The position numbers and the translations under genes are program-made. The notes below the pieces were generated by a model. It ran no database searches and was not told the origin of the DNA. It saw only the letters and a program-made list of their open reading frames with translations. 64,000 bases of DNA. Source: DYMC01 sp035406705 (GTDB taxonomy: Bacteria; Verrucomicrobiota; Lentisphaeria; Victivallales; GWF2-50-93). This document shows positions 37,705 through 46,088 of the stretch, one piece after another. Location: contig CAYRRM010000011.1 in assembly GCA_964426675.1 (NCBI GenBank), positions 12,049 through 76,048 on the forward strand, written 5' to 3'. How positions within the stretch are numbered: the first letter of the stretch is position 1; every line of letters starts with the position of its first letter.

Positions 37705-38341
37705 TTTTCCTTCTGTCAAACCGTATTTCTGTTCCATTTAGTAATCTTTTTATATTAGAATGGTGTTTTATGATGCTAAGAAGAGATACCAAAAAAAAAG
37801 ATATGAAAATAATTGAAGAGAAATTATCCGCTAAAAGTTTTGTATAAATTCCATAGAATACTGGCAAAAAAGCTGAGGCAACTATGCTGGCAAGAGAGAC
37901 AAATCTCGATAATGAAAATACGGCGAACCAGATAATTAGTGAGCAGATGACAGAAATTGGGGAAATTGCGAAAATCGCACCTGCCGCTGTTGCTACACCT
38001 TTTCCTCCTTTAAAATTCAGGAAAATGGTCCATACATGACCGGAAAATGTTCCTGCGAATGCGGCGCATTTTATAAAGTCTGGATTTATATTCTGAGTTT
38101 TTTTTGCAATGGCTCCTGCGATTATAACTGGAATAAAGCCTTTCAAAAAATCAAGAATGAAACAAATATAACCATATTTTTTGCCAAATATGCGTAAGAC
38201 ATTTGTAGCTCCGATATTTCCGCTGCCATGTTTTCTTATATCAATGCCTTTAATTTTTCCGATAAGGAAGCCAAAGGGGATAGAGCCTATTATGTACGAT
38301 GCAATAACAATTGAAAATATTATAAAAAATTTTTTTTCCAT
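37694..38341 (-). CDS. plsY: Glycerol-3-phosphate acyltransferase PlsY
   Basis: 215 residues and at least five membrane helices. Family motifs: IGSIPFGFLIGKIKGIDIRKHGSGNIGATN, quoted here as the blocks IGSIPFGFLIGK and HGSGNIGATNVLRIFG, then NFKGGKGVATAAGA. It moves an acyl group from acyl-phosphate to glycerol-3-phosphate in the inner membrane, the first step of phospholipid synthesis. PlsX, which makes acyl-phosphate, is not in the window. It overlaps gpsA, so the substrate-making and substrate-using genes are coupled. A palindrome lies at 37967 (encoding AIFA). Confidence 0.94.
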   Translation of the reverse strand: MEKKFFIIFSIVIASYIIGSIPFGFLIGKIKGIDIRKHGSGNIGATNVLRIFGKKYGYICFILDFLKGFIPVIIAGAIAKKTQNINPDFIKCAAFAGTFSGHVWTIFLNFKGGKGVATAAGAIFAISPISVICSLIIWFAVFSLSRFVSLASIVASAFLPVFYGIYTKLLADNFSSIIFISFFLVSLLSIIKHHSNIKRLLNGTEIRFDRRKNEN

Positions 38342-38369
38342 TTTATTTTATAGATTTTGTTAGGGCGTT

Positions 38370-39662
38370 CTATTTTTGAGCAGTTTCGTAGATTTTTATT
38401 CCTTTTATAATTTCTATTGCACGTTCAAGCTGAATGTCAGTAGTGGTGTTATGTCCTTCTGGTTTTACGATTCCCGGATATGCCAGCCTCTGGTTATAAA
38501 TTTGTTCCATTTGTTTTCTTGACAGAGGAACACTTATATCGGGTTCTATTCCATGTTCATGAATTTGCAATTTATTTGGAGTAAAGTATTTTGCTGTTGT
38601 TAGGCGTATTGCTCCGCCGTCATCATCTGGTAATGGAATAATAGTCTGAACAGAGCCTTTTCCAAATGTTTTTGTACCGATTAGAACTGCTCTTTTATAA
38701 TCTTTCATGCATCCTGCAAAAATTTCTGATGCACTGGCAGAATTTTGATCAACGAGTATTACCATAGGGAAGTTATTATCGCCGGAATCGAGATATTTTT
38801 TACAATTTAATGCGTAATATTTTTTTTCATATTCTTGATTTCTCCCAACGGTGCTTACGACTAATTTGCCTGTTTCAATGAATCTACTGCAAACTTCGAT
38901 AGCTGAATTTAGAAGTCCACCCGGATTTCCACGCAGGTCTATGATGATTGCATTCATTCCTTTTTCTTTGAGTTTCAATAATTCTTCATCGAGTTTTGCG
39001 GCAGTTGGAATAGTGAATTGGGTTATTCGCAAATACGCAATACCATCTTCAATAATTTTTGCCGCTTTCACTGTTGACAACTCAATGTTTTCACGAACTA
39101 AAGTAAGAGAAAAACTTTGCTCCATATCTTCTCTTAAAATTTCGAGCTCTACCTTTGTGCCCGGTTCTCCTTTGAGCATTTTTACGCATTCGTCGAGGTT
39201 CATATTCGAAGTTTGCTTGCCATCTATTTCAAGGATTATATCTCCGGGTTTGATACCAGCTTTAAATGCAGGACTATCGTCCAATGGCGCAATAACAACA
39301 AGGGTACCATCTTTGTAAGAGACTATCATACCAACTCCGCCAAACTCTTTTCCTTCATTTTCTTCGACCATATTTTTGACCGTTTGAGGTTCCATGTATG
39401 AACAGAAAGGATCTAATTCGCGAAGGATTCCCTTGAGGGCTCCTTTTACTATATTTTTGTAACTTACCTTATCTGCATCAACATAGTTTTTTCGTACAGT
39501 GTTTATTACAGACATTAGTCTATATATATAGCTATATCCATCTTCCTCTGGAATATCATTTTTTGCAGAGGAGTAAACTCTATATCCAAAAAAGAGGTTT
39601 ATAATAAGGACAAAACTTATAAGGTAAAATATAATTTTTCTACTTGTTTGCTGATTAATCAT
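38370..39662 (-). CDS. C-terminal processing peptidase (S41 family, CtpA-like)
   Basis: 430 residues. An N-terminal signal anchor (about 10-27), an N-terminal helical segment with GALKGILRELDPFCSYM, a PDZ domain (about 100-180, GGVGMIVSYKDGTLVV, AGIKPGDIILEIDG) and the S41 core: IIDLRGNPGGLLNSAIEV, the Ser nucleophile in NSASASEIFAGC, the Lys in GTKTFGKGSVQT. These periplasmic proteases trim exported or envelope proteins from the C terminus. Its first 8 bases overlap the end of the coaC gene. The C-terminal tail is short. Confidence 0.92.
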   Translation of the reverse strand: MINQQTSRKIIFYLISFVLIINLFFGYRVYSSAKNDIPEEDGYSYIYRLMSVINTVRKNYVDADKVSYKNIVKGALKGILRELDPFCSYMEPQTVKNMVEENEGKEFGGVGMIVSYKDGTLVVIAPLDDSPAFKAGIKPGDIILEIDGKQTSNMNLDECVKMLKGEPGTKVELEILREDMEQSFSLTLVRENIELSTVKAAKIIEDGIAYLRITQFTIPTAAKLDEELLKLKEKGMNAIIIDLRGNPGGLLNSAIEVCSRFIETGKLVVSTVGRNQEYEKKYYALNCKKYLDSGDNNFPMVILVDQNSASASEIFAGCMKDYKRAVLIGTKTFGKGSVQTIIPLPDDDGGAIRLTTAKYFTPNKLQIHEHGIEPDISVPLSRKQMEQIYNQRLAYPGIVKPEGHNTTTDIQLERAIEIIKGIKIYETAQK

Positions 39663-40212
39663 TACAACTCCTTATATTTAGTATTTCATTAATTTTTTTT
39701 ATAATATCGAGGGGTTCTGACATTCTTCCTTCACCATCTTCTCCACAAGCCATTCTGCCTTTTTCAGGGCCGATAAAAATGATGCCACGTTTTTTAAGTT
39801 TATGGCAATTTTCCTTCAGCGCTGGATTATTCCACATTCTTGAATTCATTGCTGGAGCAATTAATATTTTTCCATTATGTGAGAGTGCATAAGTTGAAAG
39901 AGGGTCATCAGCAATGCCGTTTGCGATTTTCGCAATTATATTTGCTGTTGCAGGGGCGATCACGAGAAGGGAACAGTTTTTTGCTAATTCTATGTGTCCC
40001 GGTTGCCATTCTGGTAAGTCCCATAAATCAGTGATTACTTTATTTCTCGATAATGTAAAGAATGTTCTTTCACAGACAAGTCTTTGAGCGGCTTCTGTCA
40101 TAATTACAGTCACATTAAATCCATTTGCAGTTAATTTACTTGTTAGGTCAGCTGCTTTATACGCGGCTATTGAACCTGTAACGCCAAGTACTATGTTTTT
40201 GTTTTTAGTCAT
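39655..40212 (-). CDS. coaC: Phosphopantothenoylcysteine decarboxylase, standalone CoaC
   Basis: 185 residues, only the flavoprotein half of the usual Dfp (CoaBC). FMN-binding GVTGSIAAYKAADLTSKL, the active-site His in GHIELAKNCSLLVIAPATAN, the substrate motif PAMNSRMW and the Cys flap GRMACGEDGEGRM are all present. It decarboxylates phosphopantothenoylcysteine to phosphopantetheine in coenzyme A synthesis. No CoaB synthetase domain follows: the gene ends and ctp begins within 8 bases, so CoaB must be encoded elsewhere. It overlaps gmk upstream. Palindrome at 39922. Confidence 0.9.
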   Translation of the reverse strand: MTKNKNIVLGVTGSIAAYKAADLTSKLTANGFNVTVIMTEAAQRLVCERTFFTLSRNKVITDLWDLPEWQPGHIELAKNCSLLVIAPATANIIAKIANGIADDPLSTYALSHNGKILIAPAMNSRMWNNPALKENCHKLKKRGIIFIGPEKGRMACGEDGEGRMSEPLDIIKKINEILNIRSCND

Positions 40213-40831
40213 AGAATCCTGAATCTTTTAGTCTAGATGTTTTCTTATGTAATATATCCAATAAACAGGAAATATCACTGATTGCTTTATTAAGTTCCTT
40301 ATTTATTATCAGATAATCATATTTTTTCCAGAAATTTAATTCTTTTTTTGCATTATGGAGGCGTTTTTCGATGATATCTTTATTCTCGGTTGCTCTTGAT
40401 TTCAGACGTCTTTCTAATTCAGCGAAGCTGGGAGGTCCGATAAAGACCATTTCCAGACATCTCCTGAGGAGAGCATCTTTTCTGGATTTATTTTTAATTT
40501 TCATAGCGCCCTGCACATCTATATCCAGAAGAACATCTACTCCTGATTTAAGTTTAGCTATGACTTCGCTCTTTAATGTGCCATAAAAATTTGAATAGAC
40601 TTTTGCATATTCCAGAAAGGCATGTTGCTTTATTTTTTTTCTGAACTCATCTTTTGAAATAAAATAATAATCTTTGCCATTTTCTTCTCCCGGACGAGGT
40701 GCACGAGTTGTGCATGAAACGGAAAAATGCAAATTAGGATATTTTTTTAATAATTCCCTGCATATAGTTGATTTTCCGGTGCCACTCGGCCCTGAAACTA
40801 TCATTAAAACACCAAATTTTTCTGGACGCAT
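40205..40831 (-). CDS. gmk: Guanylate kinase
   Basis: 208 residues. P-loop VSGPSGTGKSTICREL, GMP-binding region SVSCTTRAPRPGEENGKDYYF, YAKVYSNFYGTLKSEV, VLLDIDVQGAMKIK and IGPPSFAELERRLKSR. It converts GMP and ATP to GDP and ADP. It heads the minus-strand operon gmk-coaC-ctp-plsY-gpsA-dnaG-ROK. In many bacteria rpoZ lies between gmk and coaBC; here it is absent and the two genes overlap by 8 bases. Confidence 0.94.
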   Translation of the reverse strand: MRPEKFGVLMIVSGPSGTGKSTICRELLKKYPNLHFSVSCTTRAPRPGEENGKDYYFISKDEFRKKIKQHAFLEYAKVYSNFYGTLKSEVIAKLKSGVDVLLDIDVQGAMKIKNKSRKDALLRRCLEMVFIGPPSFAELERRLKSRATENKDIIEKRLHNAKKELNFWKKYDYLIINKELNKAISDISCLLDILHKKTSRLKDSGFYD

Positions 40832-40923
40832 AAAAAGAGAAAAACTATATTAAGAAAATTTCTGATTAAAATAATGAAGACTGAAATTAACATAAAAATC
40901 AAAAAAATCAACTTTTATAAGAG

Positions 40924-41385
40924 ATGTTTATTCATATTGTATTAGATAGACTTCGTAGTGCATATAATACCGGGAATATCTTTAGAATTGCAGAGGCGGC
41001 AGGAAACTCCGAAATAATATGTTGCGGTTATACACCATTTCCTCCACATCCTAAACTTGCAAAAACTGCTATGGGGGCAGACAAATTGGTCCCATTCAGG
41101 CATTTTAAGGAAACAAAAGATGCCGTAATTGCTTTGAAAAACGAAGGAGTAGAGCAAATATTTGTTGTTGAATCTCTTTACGAATCTGGAAAATGTCCAT
41201 GGAGAGTAAATTTTCCAGATAATGTAGCTTTTATTTTTGGTAATGAAGCTTTTGGTGTTTCTCATGAGATTATAAATATCTGTGATGGAATTATTACTCT
41301 GCCGCTCTTTGGAAAAAAAACCTCTATTAATGTTGCGAACTGCGCAGCCGTTGTAATATATTCATTTCTCGCATCAAAAAGATAA
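40924..41385 (+). CDS. trmL: TrmL/SpoU-type tRNA methyltransferase
   Basis: 153 residues, the short SPOUT form. Motif 1 DRLRSAYNTGNIFRIAEAAG, then KTAMGADKLVPFRHF, motif 2 VAFIFGNEAFGVS and motif 3 ITLPLFGKKTSINVANCAAV with the trefoil-knot signature. TrmL methylates the ribose at position 34 of some tRNAs; the related TrmH acts at position 18, and by length and motifs this could also be a general SpoU enzyme. Divergent from gmk. Confidence 0.85.
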   Translation: MFIHIVLDRLRSAYNTGNIFRIAEAAGNSEIICCGYTPFPPHPKLAKTAMGADKLVPFRHFKETKDAVIALKNEGVEQIFVVESLYESGKCPWRVNFPDNVAFIFGNEAFGVSHEIINICDGIITLPLFGKKTSINVANCAAVVIYSFLASKR

Positions 41386-41458
41386 ATTATTTTTTGTCTA
41401 TCTATTAGGAATATTTAATTGATTTTTAAATAGTTATGAAAATAATTTTATTCAATAT

Positions 41459-41488
41459 TTGCAAAAAAAAAATACCGAGATTTATTAT
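41459..41488 (+). promoter_or_regulatory. Likely sigma70-type promoter of the small secreted protein gene
   Basis: TTGCAA at 41459-41464 is followed after 18 bases by TATTAT at 41483-41488, in the spacing of a vegetative promoter, about 55 bases before the ATG of the next gene, which also has a strong ribosome site and its own terminator. Confidence 0.4.
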
Positions 41489-41543
41489 ATACACTTCTAA
41501 CCACAAATTATAGTGGGAAACCATTAAAAAAAGGAGATGAAAA

Positions 41544-41801
41544 ATGAAAAAAATAATGGCTGTAATTGCACTCGCAATGGGAATCGTCGGATTTGGACTG
41601 ATTGCAGATGAAGGATGTGAAGTAAAGGAAAAGAAAGAAAAAGCTATTGCTGAAATGAGCGTTGAAGAGTTGAAAGCTGCTCTTGCTAAGAAGGAAGCTG
41701 CCCTTGCATCTGAAGAAGATGATGCAAAAAAAGAAGCTCTCCAGAAAGAAATAGCAGAAATTAAAAAAGCAATTGAAGCAAAAACAGAAAAAGCAGAATA
41801 A
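41544..41801 (+). CDS. Small secreted coiled-coil protein, unknown
   Basis: 85 residues with AAAGGAGATG just before the start. A signal peptide (MKKIMAVIALAMGIVGFGLIA) precedes a mature part of about 63 residues rich in Ala, Glu and Lys, in heptad-like repeats (about 36-80), suggesting a helical coil. One Cys (residue 25) lies near the mature N terminus; the context (IADEGC) does not fit a lipobox well. It is a single-gene unit with a promoter, strong ribosome site and sharp terminator, so the product is probably abundant. Lpp-like structural roles are possible but there is no C-terminal Lys-linkage signature I can rely on. Confidence 0.7.
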   Translation: MKKIMAVIALAMGIVGFGLIADEGCEVKEKKEKAIAEMSVEELKAALAKKEAALASEEDDAKKEALQKEIAEIKKAIEAKTEKAE

Positions 41802-41829
41802 ATATAATCAGAGAGCTGTTTTTTAATTA

Positions 41830-41862
41830 CCCCGCTTATGTTAAAAAAAGCGGGGTTTTTTG
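41830..41862 (+). terminator. Rho-independent terminator of the small secreted protein gene
   Basis: Stem CCCCGCTT (41830-41837) with AAGCGGGG (41848-41855), a loop of 10 bases and a T run from 41856. It begins 28 bases after the stop codon. Strong GC stem in AT-rich DNA. Confidence 0.93.
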
Positions 41863-42291
41863 TATTCTGTTTTTTTACATCAAAAGGCTTTTGTATTTTC
41901 TACGGAGATCTTGGATATGCCCATTGTTTACAAAAATTGAATGTGTATATTTCCAAAGTAGAAAATATAAATTTATCACTCTCTATACGTTGTACAATTT
42001 TAATAAAGTTCTTTTAGTGGGAATCTATTTATTGATAATAAGTTAATTAGTTGGAATCGAAGATAATTATTAAAATTAAGGCTTCACAAGATTACAATTT
42101 GTGTTTGGTGTTTAGGATTTTTTCTGCACTCATTATTACTCTATGATTGCAGATTAAAGCTAAACCTCTTTTTAATTTCTTTTCTTGTCGTTATTGTACA
42201 ATAAATGCATAAAAATCAATAATAATGCTCCCGAAAATTTTTCATATAAAGAATAGCTATATTAAAGGAAACTAAAGATAATTTTATTTTA
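41863..42291. other. Non-coding stretch between two terminators
   Basis: About 430 AT-rich bases between the plus-strand terminator and the minus-strand terminator of the duplicated gene. I see no gene, RNA fold or repeat in it. Both neighbours point into it, so it needs no promoter. Confidence 0.4.
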
Positions 42292-42294
42292 TCT

Positions 42295-42331
42295 AAAAAA
42301 AAAGAACGCCTGAAAAATTTCAGGCGTTCTT
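42295..42331 (-). terminator. Rho-independent terminator of toroid-protein gene, copy 1
   Basis: Read on the minus strand: a 14-bp stem, AAGAACGCCTGAAA (42302-42315) with TTTCAGGCGTTCTT (42318-42331), then a run of T corresponding to the A run at 42295-42303. It starts 12 bases after the stop. The equivalent site of copy 2 is mutated. Confidence 0.93.
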
Positions 42332-42343
42332 AGCATAATATTT

Positions 42344-43981
42344 TTATTCTATGATAAGTCCTGTTGTATCGGTAGAACTACCTCCTCCCGTACCAGATCC
42401 TCCTCCAGTTGTTACTGGACCACTCACAACTTTAAATGTTGGTAAATACCTGTAATAAACTTCAAGCATGAGGCAGCAAAGTGCAGTAGAATAAATATCT
42501 AAATCTATGGGAGTTTTATCAAAAGTTTCGACGTTTTCACCGTGTCCTGTTTTGCCGTCTTTTGAATATTTCTCACGTGGTCCTGTCCAATGCCCATCAC
42601 TGTATTGTTCTTTAAGAAGGGCGTTCTGGAATTCTTTATTCCATGTTCTCCAGAGGTTACCTGAACCGTCAGTATACTGGAAGATTGCTTGAGTTTCATA
42701 GTACCACAAATACAGAGGCCAAGTTTTTGCCTTATAGTCTTTATAGTTGTCGATACCTTTCCATTCACATTTTAAAAGTTCTCCGCCATTTTGTTCTTGA
42801 ATCCACTTCATAGCAGAACCGACTTCATGACTTTTCCCTTCCCCCATAAGTTGCAAGCAGAGAGCACCAACAGAAGTCATAGTAGATCCACCACCATTTT
42901 GTTTTCCTCCCTCGCTTGAATATGCGAAAGCTCCACTTCCTTTCATGAACATTACTTCTTTCATTCCTTTTATTGCTTTTTCTATTGCTTGTTCAATTCC
43001 AGGAACTGTAGAACCTGCGGTATATCCCGCTTTGAGAGCCTGATAGTGCCAGCCACTTACTGACAGGTCATATCTTCCAGCTGAATTGTTATGTCCATAA
43101 TTGTAACCTCCTTGTGCACTTTGCCCCTTTACGAGAGTTTCCATCATTGTATTCATAGCAGTTTCAACCATTGGAATTCTTGTAAGGGCAAAGGCCTCAG
43201 AAAGGGCATATGCTACAGCTGCGTGTCCATAGGAATTTCTATCTTCTTTTACAAGGCCGTTTCCACCTCTTGAATTTACCATATCAATGAGACGTCTGAT
43301 AGCTTTAAGAACACACGCGCCGAATTCCTGAGATGATGGAGTTTCATTATGTCCAAGAAAAGCGAGAAGAGCGACTCCAGTCAGGAAAGCTTTAGTGTTT
43401 TTGCCTTCTCCCCAACTACCATCTGGATTCTGATGGTCTCTTAACCAGCGGAGCCCTTTGTTAACAGCGGTTTCTGTTTTTCCGGAACCTCCATATTTTT
43501 TAATTGCGGCTTTTCTCCCGGAACCTGATCGGAGAGACATAACACCGGGTAGGACGAGGGCTGAATTTGATGGGGCTATTGCCAGGACATTAGGTACTAC
43601 TACGTCCTGAGGCGCATCAACCATAGGAGCATCTTCGACTTCTACCTGAACATCGCTTACTACATCAGGGCGCTCAATTTCTATTTCTTGCTCTACTTCG
43701 ACTTCTTCAGTAGGTGGTGGTTCTGGAGGTTTTTGAATTTCCTTAATTTCCACTTCTGTCACTTCTACTTCAATTTGTTTTTTTTCATCTGGTGGATTAA
43801 AAATAATTATTGACCCGAAGAAAGAAATTGCTATTGCGTGAAATATCAGAGATACTACAGGCCCAGTCATATGCTCTTTTATATCCTGAATTGTAATCTT
43901 TTTAGCCGCTTCTATCTCGTGATATGAAGGATAGACCGGCTGTTGAAATTGTTGATTTTGATTTGGAGTTTGTTCATTCAT
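42344..43981 (-). CDS. Membrane-anchored prenyltransferase/squalene-cyclase-like toroid protein, copy 1
   Basis: 545 residues. One transmembrane helix (about 36-55, GPVVSLIFHAIAISFFGSII) is followed by an acidic and proline-rich periplasmic stretch (about 60-130, KPPEPPPTEEVEVEQEIEIE) resembling TonB-type spacers but with opposite charge. Residues about 165-515 are alpha/alpha toroid repeats of the prenyltransferase/squalene oxidase family (KGLRWLRDHQNPDGSWGEG, ALLAFLGHNETPSSQEFG, GHAAVAYALSEAF, AQGGYNYGHNN). The catalytic DxDD of true cyclases is not seen, so a binding or scaffold role is likely. A Gly/Ser/Thr-rich tail ends the protein. Ribosome site GGAGGAATAAAAAAATG. Nearly identical to the next gene. 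Confidence 0.8.
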   Translation of the reverse strand: MNEQTPNQNQQFQQPVYPSYHEIEAAKKITIQDIKEHMTGPVVSLIFHAIAISFFGSIIIFNPPDEKKQIEVEVTEVEIKEIQKPPEPPPTEEVEVEQEIEIERPDVVSDVQVEVEDAPMVDAPQDVVVPNVLAIAPSNSALVLPGVMSLRSGSGRKAAIKKYGGSGKTETAVNKGLRWLRDHQNPDGSWGEGKNTKAFLTGVALLAFLGHNETPSSQEFGACVLKAIRRLIDMVNSRGGNGLVKEDRNSYGHAAVAYALSEAFALTRIPMVETAMNTMMETLVKGQSAQGGYNYGHNNSAGRYDLSVSGWHYQALKAGYTAGSTVPGIEQAIEKAIKGMKEVMFMKGSGAFAYSSEGGKQNGGGSTMTSVGALCLQLMGEGKSHEVGSAMKWIQEQNGGELLKCEWKGIDNYKDYKAKTWPLYLWYYETQAIFQYTDGSGNLWRTWNKEFQNALLKEQYSDGHWTGPREKYSKDGKTGHGENVETFDKTPIDLDIYSTALCCLMLEVYYRYLPTFKVVSGPVTTGGGSGTGGGSSTDTTGLIIE

Positions 43982-44091
43982 TTTTTTATTCCTCCATAAA
44001 AATAATTAAGAATTTTTTTATTTCTAATGATACATTATTACAATTTCCAAAAAAAAGCAAATAAAAAAAATGCAAAAACTTTAAAATTAAC

Positions 44092-44138
44092 AAAAAATAC
44101 TAATAAATATTAGAATATTTATATTTTTCTTTGAAAGA
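44092..44138 (-). promoter_or_regulatory. Conserved upstream block, copy 1 (candidate promoter/operator)
   Basis: A 47-bp block about 110 bases upstream of the copy 1 start is identical at 45983-46029 upstream of copy 2, while sequence around it has diverged. It contains the palindrome CTAATAAATATTAG (44100-44113) and AT-rich sequence that could form a -10 element. Conservation against a diverged background suggests a promoter or regulator site. Confidence 0.5.
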
Positions 44139-44179
44139 ATACCTTTATTAAATTGAGGAATTCAAATAATCTTATTTTA

Positions 44180-44218
44180 TCTGAGAAAAAAAAGAACGGC
44201 TGAAATTCAGACGTTTTT
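44180..44218 (-). terminator. Degenerate terminator of toroid-protein gene, copy 2
   Basis: The counterpart of the copy 1 terminator, but the stem now reads AACGGCTGAA against TTCAGACGTT with a mismatch at the middle, next to an A run (minus-strand T run). Weaker, so copy 2 transcripts might read through into copy 1. Confidence 0.55.
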
Positions 44219-44230
44219 AGCATAATATTT

Positions 44231-45868
44231 TTATTCTATGATAAGTCCTGTTGTATCGGTTGAATTACCTCCTCCCGTACCAGATCTTCCTCCAGTTGTT
44301 ACTGGACCACTCACAACTTTAAATGTTGGTAAATACCTGTAATAAACTTCAAGCATGAGGCAGCAAAGTGCAGTAGAATAAATATCTAAATCTATGGGAG
44401 TTTTATCAAAAGTTTCGACGTTTTCACCGTGTCCTGTTTTGCCGTCTTTTGAATATTTCTCACGTGGTCCTGTCCAATGCCCATCACTGTATTGTTCTTT
44501 AAGAAGGGCGTTCTGGAATTCTTTATTCCATGTTCTCCAGAGGTTACCTGAACCGTCAGTATACTGGAAGATTGCTTGAGTTTCATAGTACCACAAATAC
44601 AGAGGCCAAGTTTTTGCCTTATAGTCTTTATAGTTGTCGATACCTTTCCATTCACATTTTAAAAGTTCTCCGCCATTTTGTTCTTGAATCCACTTCATAG
44701 CAGAACCGACTTCATGACTTTTCCCTTCCCCCATAAGTTGCAAGCAGAGAGCACCAACAGAAGTCATAGTAGATCCACCACCATTTTGTTTTCCTCCCTC
44801 GCTTGAATATGCGAAAGCTCCACTTCCTTTCATGAACATTACTTCTTTCATTCCTTTTATTGCTTTTTCTATTGCTTGTTCAATTCCAGGAACTGTAGAA
44901 CCTGCGGTATATCCCGCTTTGAGAGCCTGATAGTGCCAGCCACTTACTGACAGGTCATATCTTCCAGCTGAATTGTTATGTCCATAATTGTAACCTCCTT
45001 GTGCACTTTGCCCCTTTACGAGAGTTTCCATCATTGTATTCATAGCAGTTTCAACCATTGGAATTCTTGTAAGGGCAAAGGCCTCAGAAAGGGCATATGC
45101 TACAGCTGCGTGTCCATAGGAATTTCTATCTTCTTTTACAAGGCCGTTTCCACCTCTTGAATTTACCATATCAATGAGACGTCTGATAGCTTTAAGAACA
45201 CACGCGCCGAATTCCTGAGATGATGGAGTTTCATTATGTCCAAGAAAAGCGAGAAGAGCGACTCCAGTCAGGAAAGCTTTAGTGTTTTTGCCTTCTCCCC
45301 AACTACCATCTGGATTCTGATGGTCTCTTAACCAGCGGAGCCCTTTGTTAACAGCGGTTTCTGTTTTTCCGGAACCTCCATATTTTTTAATTGCGGCTTT
45401 TCTCCCGGAACCTGATCGGAGAGACATAACACCGGGTAGGACGAGGGCTGAATTTGATGGGGCTATTGCCAGGACATTAGGTACTACTACGTCCTGAGGC
45501 GCATCAACCATAGGAGCATCTTCGACTTCTACCTGAACATCGCTTACTACATCAGGGCGCTCAATTTCTATTTCTTGCTCTACTTCGACTTCTTCAGTAG
45601 GTGGTGGTTCTGGAGGTTTTTGAATTTCCTTAATTTCCACTTCTGTCACTTCTACTTCAATTTGTTTTTTTTCATCTGGTGGATTAAAAATAATTATTGA
45701 CCCGAAGAAAGAAATTGCTATTGCGTGAAATATCAGAGATACTACAGGCCCAGTCATATGCTCTTTTATATCCTGAATTGTAATCTTTTTAGCCGCTTCT
45801 ATCTCGTGATATGAAGGATAGACCGGCTGTTGAAATTGTTGATTTTGATTTGGAGTTTGTTCATTCAT
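44231..45868 (-). CDS. Membrane-anchored prenyltransferase/squalene-cyclase-like toroid protein, copy 2
   Basis: 545 residues, differing from copy 1 at two residues in the Gly-rich tail (GGRSGTGGGNST versus GGGSGTGGGSST). I find three base differences between the coding regions, all near the 3' end. Architecture is the same: membrane helix, acidic/proline spacer, toroid repeats. Copy 2 lies upstream of copy 1 in transcription direction, 249 bases apart, with its own ribosome site (one more T before it) and upstream block. Proteins of this design are frequent in PVC bacteria; their role is not known to me. Confidence 0.8.
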   Translation of the reverse strand: MNEQTPNQNQQFQQPVYPSYHEIEAAKKITIQDIKEHMTGPVVSLIFHAIAISFFGSIIIFNPPDEKKQIEVEVTEVEIKEIQKPPEPPPTEEVEVEQEIEIERPDVVSDVQVEVEDAPMVDAPQDVVVPNVLAIAPSNSALVLPGVMSLRSGSGRKAAIKKYGGSGKTETAVNKGLRWLRDHQNPDGSWGEGKNTKAFLTGVALLAFLGHNETPSSQEFGACVLKAIRRLIDMVNSRGGNGLVKEDRNSYGHAAVAYALSEAFALTRIPMVETAMNTMMETLVKGQSAQGGYNYGHNNSAGRYDLSVSGWHYQALKAGYTAGSTVPGIEQAIEKAIKGMKEVMFMKGSGAFAYSSEGGKQNGGGSTMTSVGALCLQLMGEGKSHEVGSAMKWIQEQNGGELLKCEWKGIDNYKDYKAKTWPLYLWYYETQAIFQYTDGSGNLWRTWNKEFQNALLKEQYSDGHWTGPREKYSKDGKTGHGENVETFDKTPIDLDIYSTALCCLMLEVYYRYLPTFKVVSGPVTTGGRSGTGGGNSTDTTGLIIE

Positions 45869-45982
45869 TTTTTTTATTCCTCCATTTAAAGACTAAGAAT
45901 TTTTTTATTATTTTCTAATAAATAGATTAGCACAATATCAAAAAAAGTAAATAAAAAAACAGAGAAAAATTTTAAAACTAAT

Positions 45983-46029
45983 AAAAAATACTAATAAATA
46001 TTAGAATATTTATATTTTTCTTTGAAAGA
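45983..46029 (-). promoter_or_regulatory. Conserved upstream block, copy 2 (candidate promoter/operator)
   Basis: Identical to 44092-44138, including the palindrome CTAATAAATATTAG (45991-46004), 115 bases upstream of the copy 2 start. It also lies about 60 bases upstream of the divergent nifU gene, so it could affect both. Confidence 0.5.
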
Positions 46030-46088
46030 TTATCTTTTAAGTATAGATTAACCTAAGATTATAAAGAAAAAATGAAGAGGATTATAGA

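Noticed and set aside
41333..41345. TGCGAACTGCGCA in trmL as a palindrome copy
   Set aside because: One arm has a mismatch and the site encodes the conserved NVANCAA knot motif, so chance is likely.
42344..45868. The duplicated pair as a composite transposon or insertion sequence
   Set aside because: No transposase, terminal inverted repeats or target duplications are visible; the repeated unit is a structural gene.
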